Assembly: GCF_051257895.1 (NCBI RefSeq)
Contig: NZ_CP194331.1
Coordinates: forward strand, 1,550,001 to 1,614,000
DNA from: Gallionella straubiae
GTDB lineage: Bacteria; Pseudomonadota; Gammaproteobacteria; Burkholderiales; Gallionellaceae
Direction of reading: 5' to 3'
Length of the DNA: 64,000 bases
Below are positions 6,618 through 15,904 of the stretch, in pieces. The translations under genes and the position numbers were made by a program. Each line of letters begins with the position of its first letter. Position 1 is the first letter of the stretch. The notes under the pieces were generated by a model. It ran no database searches. It was given only the letters and a program-made list of their open reading frames with translations, and was not told the DNA's origin.

Positions 6618-9600
6618 ATGACTGCACGCTTGAGAGAAATACCCTACAACTACACCTCGCTTTCCGACCGCGAGATCGTCCTGCGGCTGCTCGGCGCCGA
6701 GGCGTGGGACATCATCAACACGCTGCGCGAAGAACGCCGCACCGGGCGCTCGGCGCAGATGCTGTACGAGGTGCTGGGCGACATCTGGGTGCTGACGCGC
6801 AATCCGTACCTGCAGGACGACCTGCTCTCCAACCGCAAGCGCCGCAACGCGCTGACCGGCGCGCTGCGCCACCGCCTGAACGCCATCGAGGCGCGCCGCC
6901 GCGAGTCCGAGGGCGACGCCGGCCAGGACGACCGCAACCGGAAGGTGAGGCGCCTGCTCGAACTCGCCGCGGCGGCAGTCGACCAGTTCGCCGCCGAATT
7001 CGAGCAGACCCTACAGCTGCGCAAGCGCGCGCTGCGGGTGCTGACACGCATCACGCGCCGCGACAACATCCAGTTCGACGGCCTGGCGCGCGTCTCGCAT
7101 GTGACCGACGCGACCGACTGGCGTGTGGAATATCCGTTCGTGGTGCTGCACCCCGACACCGAGGAAGAGGTCGCGCCGCTGGTACGCGCCTGCATCGAGC
7201 TCAAGCTGACCATCATCCCGCGCGGCGGCGGCACCGGCTACACCGGCGGTGCGGTGCCGCTGGACAGGTTCTCCGCGGTGATCAACACCGAGAAGCTGGA
7301 CGCGTACTCCGCCGTGGAACATCTGGTGCTGCCCGGTGTGGACAAACCCTACGCCACGATCCGCTGCGGCGCGGGCGTGGTAACGCGGCGCGTGATGGAG
7401 GCGGCGGAAGCCAACAAGCTGGTGTTCGCGGTCGACCCGACCTCGGCGGACGCGTCGTGCATCGGCGGCAACGTGTCGATGAACGCGGGCGGAAAGAAGG
7501 CCGTGCTGTGGGGCACCGCGCTGGACAACCTCGCCTCGTGGCGCATGGTCACGCCGGACGGCCTGTGGATGCTGGTCGAGCGCATCAACCACAACCTCGG
7601 CAAGATCCACGACACGGAAACTGCGACCTTCCGCATCAGCCGCTTCGAGATCGACGGCAAGACGCCGCACGGCGCGCCGGAGATGCTCAACATCCCCGGC
7701 AGCGCGTTCCGCAAGGCCGGCCTCGGCAAGGACGTCACCGACAAGTTCCTCTCCGGCCTGCCCGGCATCCAGAAGGAGGGCTGCGACGGCATCATCACCT
7801 CGGCGCGCTTCATCCTGCACCGCGCCCACGAGCATACCCGCACCGTGTGCCTGGAATTCTTCGGCCAGGTGCGCGAGGCGGTGCCCGCGATCGTCGAAAT
7901 CAAGAACTACATGGACGCGCACCCCACGGCGCTGCTCGCGGGGCTGGAACACCTCGACGAGCGCTACCTCAAGGCGGTGGGCTACGCCACCAAGGCCAGG
8001 CGCGGCACCCGCCCGAAGATGGTGCTGATCGCCGACGTGGTCAGCGACGATGCGGACTCGGCGGCTTCCGCCGCATCGGAGATCGTGCGCTTCGCCAACC
8101 TGCGCAGCGGCGAAGGTTTCGTCGCGGTCTCCGCCGAGGCGCGCAAGAAATTCTGGCTGGACCGCGCGCGCACCGCCGCGATCGCCAAGCACACCAACGC
8201 CTTCAAGGTCAACGAGGACGTGGTGATCCCGCTGCCGCGCATGGGCGACTACTGCGACGGCATCGAGCGCATCAACATCGAGCTGTCGCTGAAGAACAAG
8301 CTCAAGCTGCTCGATGCGCTGGACGAATTCTTCGCGGGCGAACTTCCGCTGCGCTACCAGGACGACGCGCAACTCGGCGGCGCCGAACTGCTCGGCAACC
8401 GCCCGCAGGCGGCAAAGCAGGTGCTCGCCGAAGTGCGCACGCGCTGGCAATGGCTGCTCGACAACCTCGATGCGCCGCTCGGGGAAGGCATGTACGCGCC
8501 CGAGGACCGGCAGGATGCGGCCACCGTGTTCGACGCGGTGCAGCGCCACCTGATGCGCGCCTCGTGGAAGCGCGAGGTGCGCGAGCCGCTGCGCCACATT
8601 TTCAGCGGTGCCACCTACCAGCCCATCCTCGACCAGTGCGGCAACATCCACGGCAACGTGCTGAAGAGCCGCGTGTTCGTCGCACTGCACATGCACGCCG
8701 GCGACGGCAACGTGCACACCAACATCCCGGTGAATTCGGACGACTACGAGATGCTGCAGCAGGCCTATGCTGCGGTGGACCGCATCATGCGCCTCGCGAA
8801 GGACCTCGGCGGGGTGATCTCCGGCGAGCACGGCATCGGCATCACCAAGTTCGACTACCTCGATCCTCAGGACATCGCCGCCTTCGCCGACTACAAGCAG
8901 CGCATCGACCCGGAGGGACGCTTCAACCGCGGCAAGCTGCTCAAGGGCAGCAACCTGGAGCGCGCCTACACACCGAGCTTCAACCTGATGGAGCTGGAAA
9001 GCCTGATCCTGGAAAAGAGCGAACTCGGCGAGATCGCCGACTCGTTCAAGGACTGCCTGCGCTGCGGCAAGTGCAAACCGGTGTGCAGCACCCATGTGCC
9101 GCGCGCCAACCTGCTATATTCGCCGCGCAACAAGATCCTCGCGACCTCGCTGCTGATCGAGGCGTTCCTGTACGAGGAACAGACGCGGCGCGGCGTCTCC
9201 ATCCAGCACTTCGCCGAATTCGGCGACGTCGCCGACCACTGCACGATCTGCCACAAGTGCAAGAATCCCTGCCCGGTGGACATCGATTTCGGCGACGTGT
9301 CGGTCGCGATGCGCAACTTCCTGCGCAAGCAGGGCAAGAAGAAATTCAACCCGGTGACTGCCGGCTCGATGATGTTCCTCACCGCCACCGACCCGCTCAC
9401 GATCAAGCTGCTGCGCAAGACGATGATCGAGCTGGGCTACAAGGCGCAGCGCGCCGGCCACAAGATCGCCAAACATCTGGGCCTGCTGGGCGGCCAGCTC
9501 AAACACCCGCCGGCCACCGTGGGCGGTGCACCGCTGCTTTTCCCGTCCGGCCACGCGAAGGTGATCCACTTCGTCAACAAGCCGATGCCGGGCAACCTGC

Positions 9601-10475
9601 CCAAGAAGACCTCGCGCGCGCTGCTCGACATCGAGGACCCCAGCATCGTGCCGGTCATCCGCAACCCGCACAAGCTGAGCGAGGATTCCGAGGCAGTGTT
9701 CTACTTCCCCGGCTGCGGCTCGGAGCGGCTGTTCGGCCAGGTCGGGCTCGCGACGCAGGCGATGCTCTACGAGCTCGGCGCGATCACCGTGCTGCCGCCC
9801 GGCTACCTGTGCTGCGGCTACCCGCAGAACGCCGCAGGCAGGGCCGACCAAGCCAATCAGATCAGCACCGACAACCGCGTGCTGTTCCATCGCGTGGCGA
9901 ATACGCTGAATTACCTCGACATCAAGACGGTGATCGTGTCGTGCGGCACCTGCATGGACCAGTTGCTGAAATACCAGTTCGAGAAAATCTTTCCCGGCTG
10001 CCGCCTGCTCGACATCCACGAGTATTTGCTCGAGAAAGGCATGAAGCTGGAGTCCCCCACCGGCGCACGGTACATGTACCACGATCCCTGCCACTCGCCG
10101 ATGAAGACCTACCAGCCGCTCAAGGTGGCCAGCGAGTTGATGGGGACCGACGTGAAGCTCAACGACCGCTGTTGCGGCGAGGCCGGCAGCTTCGGCGTAT
10201 CGGTGCCGCAGATCGCGACCCAGGTGCGCTTCCGCAAGGAAGAGGAAATGCGCAAGGGCGCCGCCGCGCTGCGCGCCGACGGTTTTGCCGGCGAGGTGAA
10301 AATCCTCACCTCCTGTCCGGCCTGCCATCAGGGGCTGTCGCGCTACGACAACGACAGCGGCACCACGTCGGAATACATCATCATCGAAATGGCGCGCCAC
10401 CTGCTCGGCCCGGACTGGCTGGAGAGTTACGTCGACAAGGCCAATCACGGAGGCATCGAACGCGTGCTGCTGTGA
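6618..10475 (+). CDS. Giant FAD-linked oxidase/Fe-S protein with DUF3683 N-terminus
   Basis: A 1285-residue multi-domain flavo-iron-sulfur oxidoreductase of the 2-hydroxyacid dehydrogenase type (D-lactate/glycolate dehydrogenase relatives). In order: a DUF3683-like N-terminal domain (about 1-150); an FAD-binding PCMH domain with PRGGGTGYTGGAVPL (about 200) and GGNVSMNAGGKK; an FAD-oxidase C domain with HMHAGDGNVHTN (about 692) and SGEHGIGITKFDYLD; two [4Fe-4S] motifs, CLRCGKCKPVC (about 814) and CTICHKCKNPCP (about 875); and two cysteine-rich CCG domains with CCGYPQNAAG (about 1064) and CCGEAGSFG (about 1185). It combines in one chain what GlcD and GlcF-like subunits do separately. No membrane segment; probably feeds electrons to the respiratory chain from an unidentified hydroxyacid. 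Start is the first ATG after the divergent gap. Confidence 0.9.
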   Translation: MTARLREIPYNYTSLSDREIVLRLLGAEAWDIINTLREERRTGRSAQMLYEVLGDIWVLTRNPYLQDDLLSNRKRRNALTGALRHRLNAIEARRRESEGDAGQDDRNRKVRRLLELAAAAVDQFAAEFEQTLQLRKRALRVLTRITRRDNIQFDGLARVSHVTDATDWRVEYPFVVLHPDTEEEVAPLVRACIELKLTIIPRGGGTGYTGGAVPLDRFSAVINTEKLDAYSAVEHLVLPGVDKPYATIRCGAGVVTRRVMEAAEANKLVFAVDPTSADASCIGGNVSMNAGGKKAVLWGTALDNLASWRMVTPDGLWMLVERINHNLGKIHDTETATFRISRFEIDGKTPHGAPEMLNIPGSAFRKAGLGKDVTDKFLSGLPGIQKEGCDGIITSARFILHRAHEHTRTVCLEFFGQVREAVPAIVEIKNYMDAHPTALLAGLEHLDERYLKAVGYATKARRGTRPKMVLIADVVSDDADSAASAASEIVRFANLRSGEGFVAVSAEARKKFWLDRARTAAIAKHTNAFKVNEDVVIPLPRMGDYCDGIERINIELSLKNKLKLLDALDEFFAGELPLRYQDDAQLGGAELLGNRPQAAKQVLAEVRTRWQWLLDNLDAPLGEGMYAPEDRQDAATVFDAVQRHLMRASWKREVREPLRHIFSGATYQPILDQCGNIHGNVLKSRVFVALHMHAGDGNVHTNIPVNSDDYEMLQQAYAAVDRIMRLAKDLGGVISGEHGIGITKFDYLDPQDIAAFADYKQRIDPEGRFNRGKLLKGSNLERAYTPSFNLMELESLILEKSELGEIADSFKDCLRCGKCKPVCSTHVPRANLLYSPRNKILATSLLIEAFLYEEQTRRGVSIQHFAEFGDVADHCTICHKCKNPCPVDIDFGDVSVAMRNFLRKQGKKKFNPVTAGSMMFLTATDPLTIKLLRKTMIELGYKAQRAGHKIAKHLGLLGGQLKHPPATVGGAPLLFPSGHAKVIHFVNKPMPGNLPKKTSRALLDIEDPSIVPVIRNPHKLSEDSEAVFYFPGCGSERLFGQVGLATQAMLYELGAITVLPPGYLCCGYPQNAAGRADQANQISTDNRVLFHRVANTLNYLDIKTVIVSCGTCMDQLLKYQFEKIFPGCRLLDIHEYLLEKGMKLESPTGARYMYHDPCHSPMKTYQPLKVASELMGTDVKLNDRCCGEAGSFGVSVPQIATQVRFRKEEEMRKGAAALRADGFAGEVKILTSCPACHQGLSRYDNDSGTTSEYIIIEMARHLLGPDWLESYVDKANHGGIERVLL

Positions 10476-10552
10476 GCTGCCCATTCCGGGGAACGCCGCT
10501 TGACGGCAGGACGCGCCTCATGGAAAGTATCGGCCTATAACCAAGAATAACC

Positions 10553-12178
10553 ATGCTGACACTCCCGCTCGAACCGACCGACGACCGCGCCAATCCGCTT
10601 TTCAAGGATGCGGCCGGCTGCGCCAAATGGCTCGGGCAACTGCAGCTGACAAACCTGCAACTGGCGCACAGCCTGCTGTTCAGCCAGATCAACGAGCTCA
10701 ACCGCTATCCGATGCGCGGCCAGGAACGGCTCAACACGCTGGAGCTGCTGCGCGAGACCGTCGGCTACGTGCAGGGCGACTACGCCAAGAAACTCATCGC
10801 CAAACCGCTGCCGCTGAACGAAAGCGAACTGATGGTGTTCATCGCCATCGTGCAGCTCTGGCAGGCCATGGTGCTGGGCTACCAGCGCTGCCTGCAGGAC
10901 TATATCGCCGGCGACAAGCAGCTCGCGAAGCACGGCGCCTTGCTGTGCCAGCGCTGTCTGATGTACAGCGGCCTGGAGATTTTCGAGCACCTGCGCACCG
11001 GCTACGAATTCGATCCCAAGCTGTGGAACCAGCTGCACGAGCTGTATGCCTTCGCCGAGGAACAGAATTTTCAGGCCGGCGAAGTCGGCGATCCGCTGAA
11101 CGAAAAATACCCGCGCAGCAGCTGCCGCAACGTCTACGTGAAGACCCTGCTGGCCTGCTACGCGCGCCCCGCGGAGCTGACCCGCTCGCAGCTGCAGTTG
11201 CTGGATAACTGGCTCACACAATGGAGCGGTACGGTGACGGTGGAACGCAGCTATGCCGCCAGCAAGGGGGACGCCCAGCCGCTCGCGATAGACCTGGCCA
11301 GCACGCGCGGCCTGCAGCCGCTTACACAGGTCACCCACAGCGAATCGATGCGCTACCTGCCGATGGTGCCGCTCTCCAAACTGCTGCGCGTGAAGACCAT
11401 CCTGCTGCAGCAGGGCCAGACCCCACGGCAGGTCAACCTGTGCGAACACTGCAGCGCAAGCGACTGCATCGAGTTCCTCACCTTCCTGCACCAGTGCTGG
11501 TGCGAGAACCACAGTGTGCGCCAGGGCGAGCGACTCCCGGCCGTGCAGCGCGCCCAGCTCTGCTACAAGCCGGAAGGCATCTACGCGCACCTGTCCGGCA
11601 AGCCGTTCCGGCAGCCCGGGCGCGAGAGCACGCTGGGCAGCGTGGCACGCCACCAGATCGAGGCCTTCGGGCGGGTGCTGCAGGACGCGCACAACAAGGA
11701 GCTGCTGGAAATGGGCTTCCCGCTGGAGACCTGGCAGTTCGAGAACGAAAGCATCTCGGGAGCGCGCCTGACGCGCGAGGACACCTTCGGCGGGCGGTTA
11801 AGCTACAACCAGCTCATTGCCGTACGCCCCGGCGATGCGGAAACCTTCCTGCTGGGCGCCACGGCGTGGACGAACGTCACGCGCGCCGGGCAGTTGCAGA
11901 TCGGCGTGCGCTACCTGCCCGGCACCCCCGAGGCGGTCAGCATGCGCGCCACCGGCATCAACATGACCGTGCCGGAAAAATACGTCCCGGCCTTTTTGCT
12001 GCCCCCCGTTGCGGGGCTCGGCACCCCCCCCAGCCTGGTCGTCCCGCGCGACTGGTACCAGCCGGACCGCGTGGTGGAAGTCCTGCATCTGAACGGCGAG
12101 AAGGAGCACCTCAAGATGGGCATCAGCGTGGAACGCGGCATCGATTACGAGCGCGTGAGTTTCACGATAGCCTACTGA
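10553..12178 (+). CDS. Uncharacterised 541-residue protein, possible PilZ-like C-terminal barrel
   Basis: I do not recognise this gene firmly. The product is soluble, helical in the first half (SLLFSQINELNRYP, then HGALLCQRCLMYSGLEIFEH), with a cysteine-rich segment at about 297-330 (CEHCSASDCIEF then HQCWCENHS). The last 170 residues are strand-rich (RLSYNQLIAVRPGDAETFLLG, ISVERGIDYERVSFTI), which I think resembles a PilZ-like barrel as found in cyclic-di-GMP effectors, but the canonical RxxxR and D/NxSxxG motifs are not obvious. It follows the FAD/Fe-S gene on the same strand after 77 bp and may be co-transcribed. It ends facing the Old Yellow Enzyme gene across a repeat-containing gap. Confidence 0.6.
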   Translation: MLTLPLEPTDDRANPLFKDAAGCAKWLGQLQLTNLQLAHSLLFSQINELNRYPMRGQERLNTLELLRETVGYVQGDYAKKLIAKPLPLNESELMVFIAIVQLWQAMVLGYQRCLQDYIAGDKQLAKHGALLCQRCLMYSGLEIFEHLRTGYEFDPKLWNQLHELYAFAEEQNFQAGEVGDPLNEKYPRSSCRNVYVKTLLACYARPAELTRSQLQLLDNWLTQWSGTVTVERSYAASKGDAQPLAIDLASTRGLQPLTQVTHSESMRYLPMVPLSKLLRVKTILLQQGQTPRQVNLCEHCSASDCIEFLTFLHQCWCENHSVRQGERLPAVQRAQLCYKPEGIYAHLSGKPFRQPGRESTLGSVARHQIEAFGRVLQDAHNKELLEMGFPLETWQFENESISGARLTREDTFGGRLSYNQLIAVRPGDAETFLLGATAWTNVTRAGQLQIGVRYLPGTPEAVSMRATGINMTVPEKYVPAFLLPPVAGLGTPPSLVVPRDWYQPDRVVEVLHLNGEKEHLKMGISVERGIDYERVSFTIAY

Positions 12179-12211
12179 TCCGCACAAGGCACAAATAGAG
12201 TTTCCTGCTCC

Positions 12212-12295
12212 GTTCGGCCTGAGCCTGTCGAAGGCCGTAAAGCCGTTCATGTTTCGATAGGGCTTTCCTGAGCGAAGTCGAAGGGCTCAACGCGA
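12212..12295. repeat. TTCGACAGGCTCAG-family repeat cluster in a convergent gap
   Basis: CCGTTCGGCCTGAGCCTGTC starting at 12212 and the related TTTCCTGAGCGAAGTCGAAG near 12263 lie between two convergent genes. The same family occurs at 2823, 22737 (inside ftsY), 36311 and 36391. The position suggests it may double as a bidirectional terminator, but no U-tract is present. Confidence 0.65.
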
Positions 12296-12315
12296 ACAGC
12301 TTCTACTTTATTCGC

Positions 12316-13392
12316 TCAGCCCATCACCGGATAATCGATGTAGCCCTTGGCCCCGGGTGTATAGAACGTACCGGGATCGGGGGCATTCAGCGCAGTGCCG
12401 TTTTTCCACCGCTCGACCAGGTCAGGATTAGCGAGGAACGGGCGTCCCACGGCAACCAGGTCGCACTTGCCCGCCGCGAGGTCGCTCTCGGCCCGTTCGG
12501 CGTCGTAGCCGCCGGAAAGGATCAGCGCGCCCTTGAACGCGCTGCGGAACGCCGCCTTCATCGAATCGGGCACCGGCGGCGCACCCATGGAAGAATGATC
12601 GACCAGGTGGATGTAGACCAGCCCGCGCGCATTGAGCTGCTGCGCCAGCCAGGCGTACTCCGCCTCCATCGCGTCGTACAGCGGCATGTCGTTGAACACG
12701 CCGAACGGCGACAGGCGGATGCCGACCCTGTCCTTGCCGATGGCGACGATCGCCGCCTCGACGGCCTCGAGCACGAAGCGCGCGCGGTTCTCGATCGGGC
12801 CGCCGTAGCGGTCCGTGCGCAAATTAGAGTTCGGGCGGATGAACTGCTCGAGCAGGTAGCCGTTCGCCGCATGCAGCTCGACGCCGTCGCATCCCGCCGC
12901 CACGGCGTTCTTCGCGGCCTGCGCGAATTCCCCGATCGCGTCCCTGATGTCCGCCGCGCTCATCTCCTGCGGCATGGCGTTCGGCTTCATCCCCTCCGCA
13001 TCGGTGTACATCTCCCCGGCGGCCGCGATGGCCGAAGGCGCGAGTACGCGTGCGCCGGGAGGCAGGTTGAGCTCATGGCTGACGCGCCCGGTGTGCATGA
13101 GCTGCACGAACAGCTTTGCGCCCTGCGCGTGCACCGCATCGGCAACGCGCCGCCACCCTTCGACCTGCGCCGCGGAAAAGATGCCGGGAATGCGCGCGTA
13201 GCCCAGCCCGTTTGGGGAGGGCGACGTGCCCTCGGTGACGATCAGGCCGGCGCTCGCGCGCTGCGCGTAATACTCCGCCATGAGTTCGTTCGGCACATTG
13301 CCGATGGCGCGGCTGCGCGTCATCGGCGACATGACCAGACGATTTTCAAGCGTGAACTGGCCTAAAGTGGTTTTCGAAAATAGCAGCGACAT
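12316..13392 (-). CDS. Old Yellow Enzyme-family ene-reductase
   Basis: FMN-dependent NAD(P)H:flavin oxidoreductase of the OYE/NemA family that reduces activated alkenes, N-ethylmaleimide or nitrate esters. The 358-residue protein starts LLFSKTTLGQFTLENRLVMSPMTRSRA; it has the FMN-binding Thr (PMTRSR), QLMHTGRVSH, the substrate-binding His/Asn pair in DGVELHAANGYLLEQFIRP, the RTDRYGG motif, and a C-terminal phosphate site (LILSGGYD and VAVGRPFLANPDLV). Start ATG 13392 is preceded by a strong GGAGGA. Monocistronic. In other bacteria these genes are often under a NemR-type repressor; no regulator is adjacent here. Confidence 0.93.
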   Translation of the reverse strand: MSLLFSKTTLGQFTLENRLVMSPMTRSRAIGNVPNELMAEYYAQRASAGLIVTEGTSPSPNGLGYARIPGIFSAAQVEGWRRVADAVHAQGAKLFVQLMHTGRVSHELNLPPGARVLAPSAIAAAGEMYTDAEGMKPNAMPQEMSAADIRDAIGEFAQAAKNAVAAGCDGVELHAANGYLLEQFIRPNSNLRTDRYGGPIENRARFVLEAVEAAIVAIGKDRVGIRLSPFGVFNDMPLYDAMEAEYAWLAQQLNARGLVYIHLVDHSSMGAPPVPDSMKAAFRSAFKGALILSGGYDAERAESDLAAGKCDLVAVGRPFLANPDLVERWKNGTALNAPDPGTFYTPGAKGYIDYPVMG

Positions 13393-13477
13393 GGTTGCTC
13401 CTCCTGAAAAATGATGAAGCTATCAGCTTAGCGAACAATACATCTACAAACCGGATGAAGTCCGGATAGTCGAAAAA

Positions 13478-13849
13478 TCATTGATGTTCGGATCCCAGCC
13501 ATTGCATGGCCGCTTCACGATTAGAGAATATCTTTATGTTCCATTCTGCCTTTCGTGGAGTGGCAATCAACGACTCGGTAGAGCGTTCGGTGATTCGATT
13601 GTAAGCAACGACCGCCATGGCCTTGATTTGTCCGATCGTGGCCAAATTCATTTGCGCAACAAAATCGTAAGAATAGGAATTGATCTTGTTGATTAAAAGA
13701 TTAAATGGCGCCTGCAGGTGCGCGATGAGAAATTCGTGGTATTCATTAACCATCGCTTCGTCCATCTCGACGCCATCGTCGATGATCACTTCGGCAATGC
13801 TGCTGGAAAGCAAAATAATCTTTCCGAATCTGAGTTCATGTAATTCCAT
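13478..13849 (-). CDS. SpoIIAA-like/STAS-related small protein
   Basis: A 123-residue soluble protein: MELHELRFGKIILLSSSIAE, then VEMDEAMVNEYHEFL, LLINKINSYSYDF, AMAVVAYNR and a C-terminal WNIKIFSNREAAMQWL. The alternating strand-helix pattern and the ending (IFSNREEALxWL) fit the SpoIIAA-like/STAS fold proteins of unknown function that I recall mainly from Bacteroidetes. The gene is visibly poorer in GC than its neighbours, which hints at acquisition. It sits alone between the Old Yellow Enzyme gene (85 bp) and ftsX (146 bp), with no partner kinase or phosphatase. No strong Shine-Dalgarno precedes the ATG. Confidence 0.6.
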   Translation of the reverse strand: MELHELRFGKIILLSSSIAEVIIDDGVEMDEAMVNEYHEFLIAHLQAPFNLLINKINSYSYDFVAQMNLATIGQIKAMAVVAYNRITERSTESLIATPRKAEWNIKIFSNREAAMQWLGSEHQ

Positions 13850-13995
13850 GGCAATAATCCATCAACCAGCGTTTTAGTCTCAAATTGCAAGTATTTGAAT
13901 AAGTATAAGCCAAACTGCCACACAGTAATTGTGCATATCGTTCATCAATATCCGCTTCGAAGACGACGGCCATTCGACCATGCCCTGGCATTCTC

Positions 13996-14904
13996 TCAGC
14001 GCGGTTCGATCTGCGACAGGTGCCGCGCCACCGACAGCCACGCCCCGAGCCATCCGAGGTAGACCGAGAACAGCAGCAGCGACAGGCTGTCGCCGGGGGA
14101 CAGCGGACGAAGCGTGAGCGAGCTGCCGTAGAGTTGCGACAGCGCGCCGAGCTGCGCGTTGAGCAGCAGCAGGCTGAGGGTGACGATGAGCCAGGCCATG
14201 ATGCCGCCGAGCAGGCCCTGCGCCGCGCCGAAATAGAGAAAGGGGCGGCGGATGAAGCCGTCGGTCGCGCCGATCAGCCGGGCGACCTCGATCTCGTCGC
14301 GCTGCGTGAGGATCTGCAGGCGGATGGTATTGAAGGTGACGGCGACCAGCGCGAGGCTGAGCAGGCTGGCGAGGATCAGCACCCCCATGCGTCCGAATTT
14401 GAGCAGAGCTTCGAGCTTGTAGGCCCAGGCCGAATCGAGCTGCGCCTCGGCGATTTTCGGCAGCTTCGCGAGTTCGCCGCGCAACGCATCGAGCGATTGC
14501 GCATCGCCCGGTTTGGGATGGACGACGAAGGCATCCGGCAGGGGGTTCTGCTGCAGCCCGCCGATCAGGTCGGCGAGGCCGGTACTCTGCTTGAGCTGCT
14601 CCAGCGCCTGCGCGCGCGGGACGAATTCGACGCCCGCGACGGCTGAGTGCTGTACCAGCTGTTTGTGCAGCCGGTCGATGTCTTCGGCCTTCGCATTCAT
14701 CTCCAGGAACAGGCTGATCTGCGGCGTGCCGGAGAACTGTGCGACCAGCCCCTGCGCATTCTGCAGCAGCGCATACAGGCCGGCAGGCAGGCTGAGCGCG
14801 ATGCCGATGACCAGGATGTTGAGGAACCCGGCCAGCGGGGATGCGAACATGCGGCGCAGTACGGCGCGCAGTACGCCGAGGCGCTGGGCGAAGGCGCGCG
14901 TCAT
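13996..14904 (-). CDS. ftsX: Cell division ABC transporter-like permease subunit
   Basis: FtsX forms a complex with FtsE at the division septum and activates periplasmic amidases by conformational coupling. The 302-residue protein has one N-terminal transmembrane helix (about 24-46), a periplasmic domain with TPQISLFLEM and the VEFVPRAQALEQLKQSTGL region, and three C-terminal transmembrane helices, the last near FSVYLGWLGAWLSV. This is the standard FtsX topology and length. Its ATG overlaps the ftsE stop codon (ATGA), so the two are translationally coupled. The normal partner ftsY is 7 kb away, beyond the accessory island. Confidence 0.94.
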   Translation of the reverse strand: MTRAFAQRLGVLRAVLRRMFASPLAGFLNILVIGIALSLPAGLYALLQNAQGLVAQFSGTPQISLFLEMNAKAEDIDRLHKQLVQHSAVAGVEFVPRAQALEQLKQSTGLADLIGGLQQNPLPDAFVVHPKPGDAQSLDALRGELAKLPKIAEAQLDSAWAYKLEALLKFGRMGVLILASLLSLALVAVTFNTIRLQILTQRDEIEVARLIGATDGFIRRPFLYFGAAQGLLGGIMAWLIVTLSLLLLNAQLGALSQLYGSSLTLRPLSPGDSLSLLLFSVYLGWLGAWLSVARHLSQIEPR

Positions 14905-15551
14905 TGCAGCACGCCCTCTTTCAGCGCGAGGCGGCGCACGCCGCTGTCCCGCAGCACGCTCTCGTCATGGGTGGAGATGAGCAGGGTCGCGCCGACCTGG
15001 TGGAAGGAACTGAAGATCGCCATGATCTCGCGCGCGTAATCCGCATCGAGGTTGCCGGTCGGCTCGTCGGCCAGCAGGATGGCCGGGCGGTTGACGATGG
15101 CGCGCGCGATGCACAGGCGCTGCTGCTCGCCGCCGGAGAGCGCGATGGGATTGGCCTTCTCGCGCCTGAGCAGGCCGACCTTGTCCAGCGCGGCGCGCAC
15201 CCGCTTGGCGCTCTCGCGGTGGTCGAAGCCGCAGATTTGCAGCGGCAGCAGCACGTTGTCGAACACGCTGCGGTCGAACAACAGCTTGTGATCCTGGAAC
15301 ACGATGCCGAGGTTGCGGCGCAGGTAAGGCAAGGCGCCGCCCTTGAGCGCGCCGACGTTCTGGTTGTTCACCAGCACGCTGCCGGAATTGGGCCGCTCAA
15401 TCGCCGCGATCAGCTTGAGCAGCGTGCTCTTGCCCGCGCCGGAATGCCCGGTGAGGAACACCATCTCGCCCTCGGCGATGTCGAACGAGACGCCCTTCAG
15501 CGCCTCGTAGCCGCCGGGATAACGCTTGTGGACCTGGTTGAAGGAGATCAT
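14901..15551 (-). CDS. ftsE: Cell division ATP-binding protein
   Basis: ATPase partner of FtsX. The 216-residue ABC protein has Walker A GHSGAGKSTLLKL (about 36), the signature LSGGEQQRLCIARAI, Walker B ILLADEPTGNLD and the switch histidine in LLISTHDE, all in the expected order. MISFNQVHKRYPGG is the typical start. In many proteobacteria the order is ftsY-ftsE-ftsX in one operon; here ftsX follows directly but ftsY is separated from ftsE by about 6.3 kb of accessory DNA on the opposite strand, so ftsE must now have its own promoter, probably in 15552-15820. Confidence 0.95.
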   Translation of the reverse strand: MISFNQVHKRYPGGYEALKGVSFDIAEGEMVFLTGHSGAGKSTLLKLIAAIERPNSGSVLVNNQNVGALKGGALPYLRRNLGIVFQDHKLLFDRSVFDNVLLPLQICGFDHRESAKRVRAALDKVGLLRREKANPIALSGGEQQRLCIARAIVNRPAILLADEPTGNLDADYAREIMAIFSSFHQVGATLLISTHDESVLRDSGVRRLALKEGVLQ

Positions 15552-15637
15552 TTACGGGTAACACCGTAACCGCGCTGCGCTTCGTCAGGCTGCGGCATGG
15601 TCTTGAGCGGATTATCGAGGGGAAGATTGTTTTTCAT
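15548..15637 (-). CDS. Possible 29-codon leader ORF overlapping ftsE
   Basis: On the ftsE strand an ATG at 15637 opens a 29-residue frame (MKNNLPLDNPLKTMPQPDEA and nine more) whose TGA overlaps the ftsE ATG as ATGA. The coupling geometry is that of a real operon gene, but there is no clear Shine-Dalgarno and no recognisable family. It could be a leader peptide or chance. Confidence 0.25.
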   Translation of the reverse strand: MKNNLPLDNPLKTMPQPDEAQRGYGVTRK

Positions 15638-15820
15638 GATCGTCGCTTTTGCTGATGCTAGCCGCTCGCTGCGGAGAAAGCAATTTTGCGTGCCGGCGGT
15701 GGAACATTGGGTGGACTGAAGGCCTTTACCGGGGAAACTGCTGCCCACCGCGCCACCATTGAAAATAGGCCGTTCGGCATATTGTTTTTTGATGGGAATG
15801 CTGAAACACTGCGCCGCATT
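15638..15820. other. Unassigned stretch at the left edge of the ftsE/ftsY island
   Basis: This stretch, part of a 353-bp region before the ORF6N fragment, has no recognisable gene. It lies immediately left of the direct repeat at 15821 and is where an ftsE promoter would be expected, but no clear -35/-10 pair could be picked out. Confidence 0.4.
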
Positions 15821-15902
15821 ATTCGAATGCTGTGGGGAAAGCATGGTCTATCCCCCAAATACTTGTGTTGGGAAATTATTGTGATGCTGCCCCATTTAAT
15901 TG
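15821..15902 (+). repeat. 82-bp direct repeat, left copy
   Basis: ATTCGAATGCTGTGGGGAAA begins a segment that recurs at 16771-16852 with about 90% identity by eye (both contain GCATGGTCTATCCCC, ACTTGTGTTGGGAA and TTTAATTG). The two copies bracket the ORF6N fragment and the toxin-antitoxin pair. Confidence 0.8.
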
Positions 15903-15904
15903 CT

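Noticed and set aside
6437..10540. A frame open for more than 1300 codons overlapping the FAD/Fe-S gene
   Set aside because: Its translation is arginine/alanine/proline-rich without domains, the usual shadow of a GC-rich gene; the other frame has all flavin and cysteine motifs.
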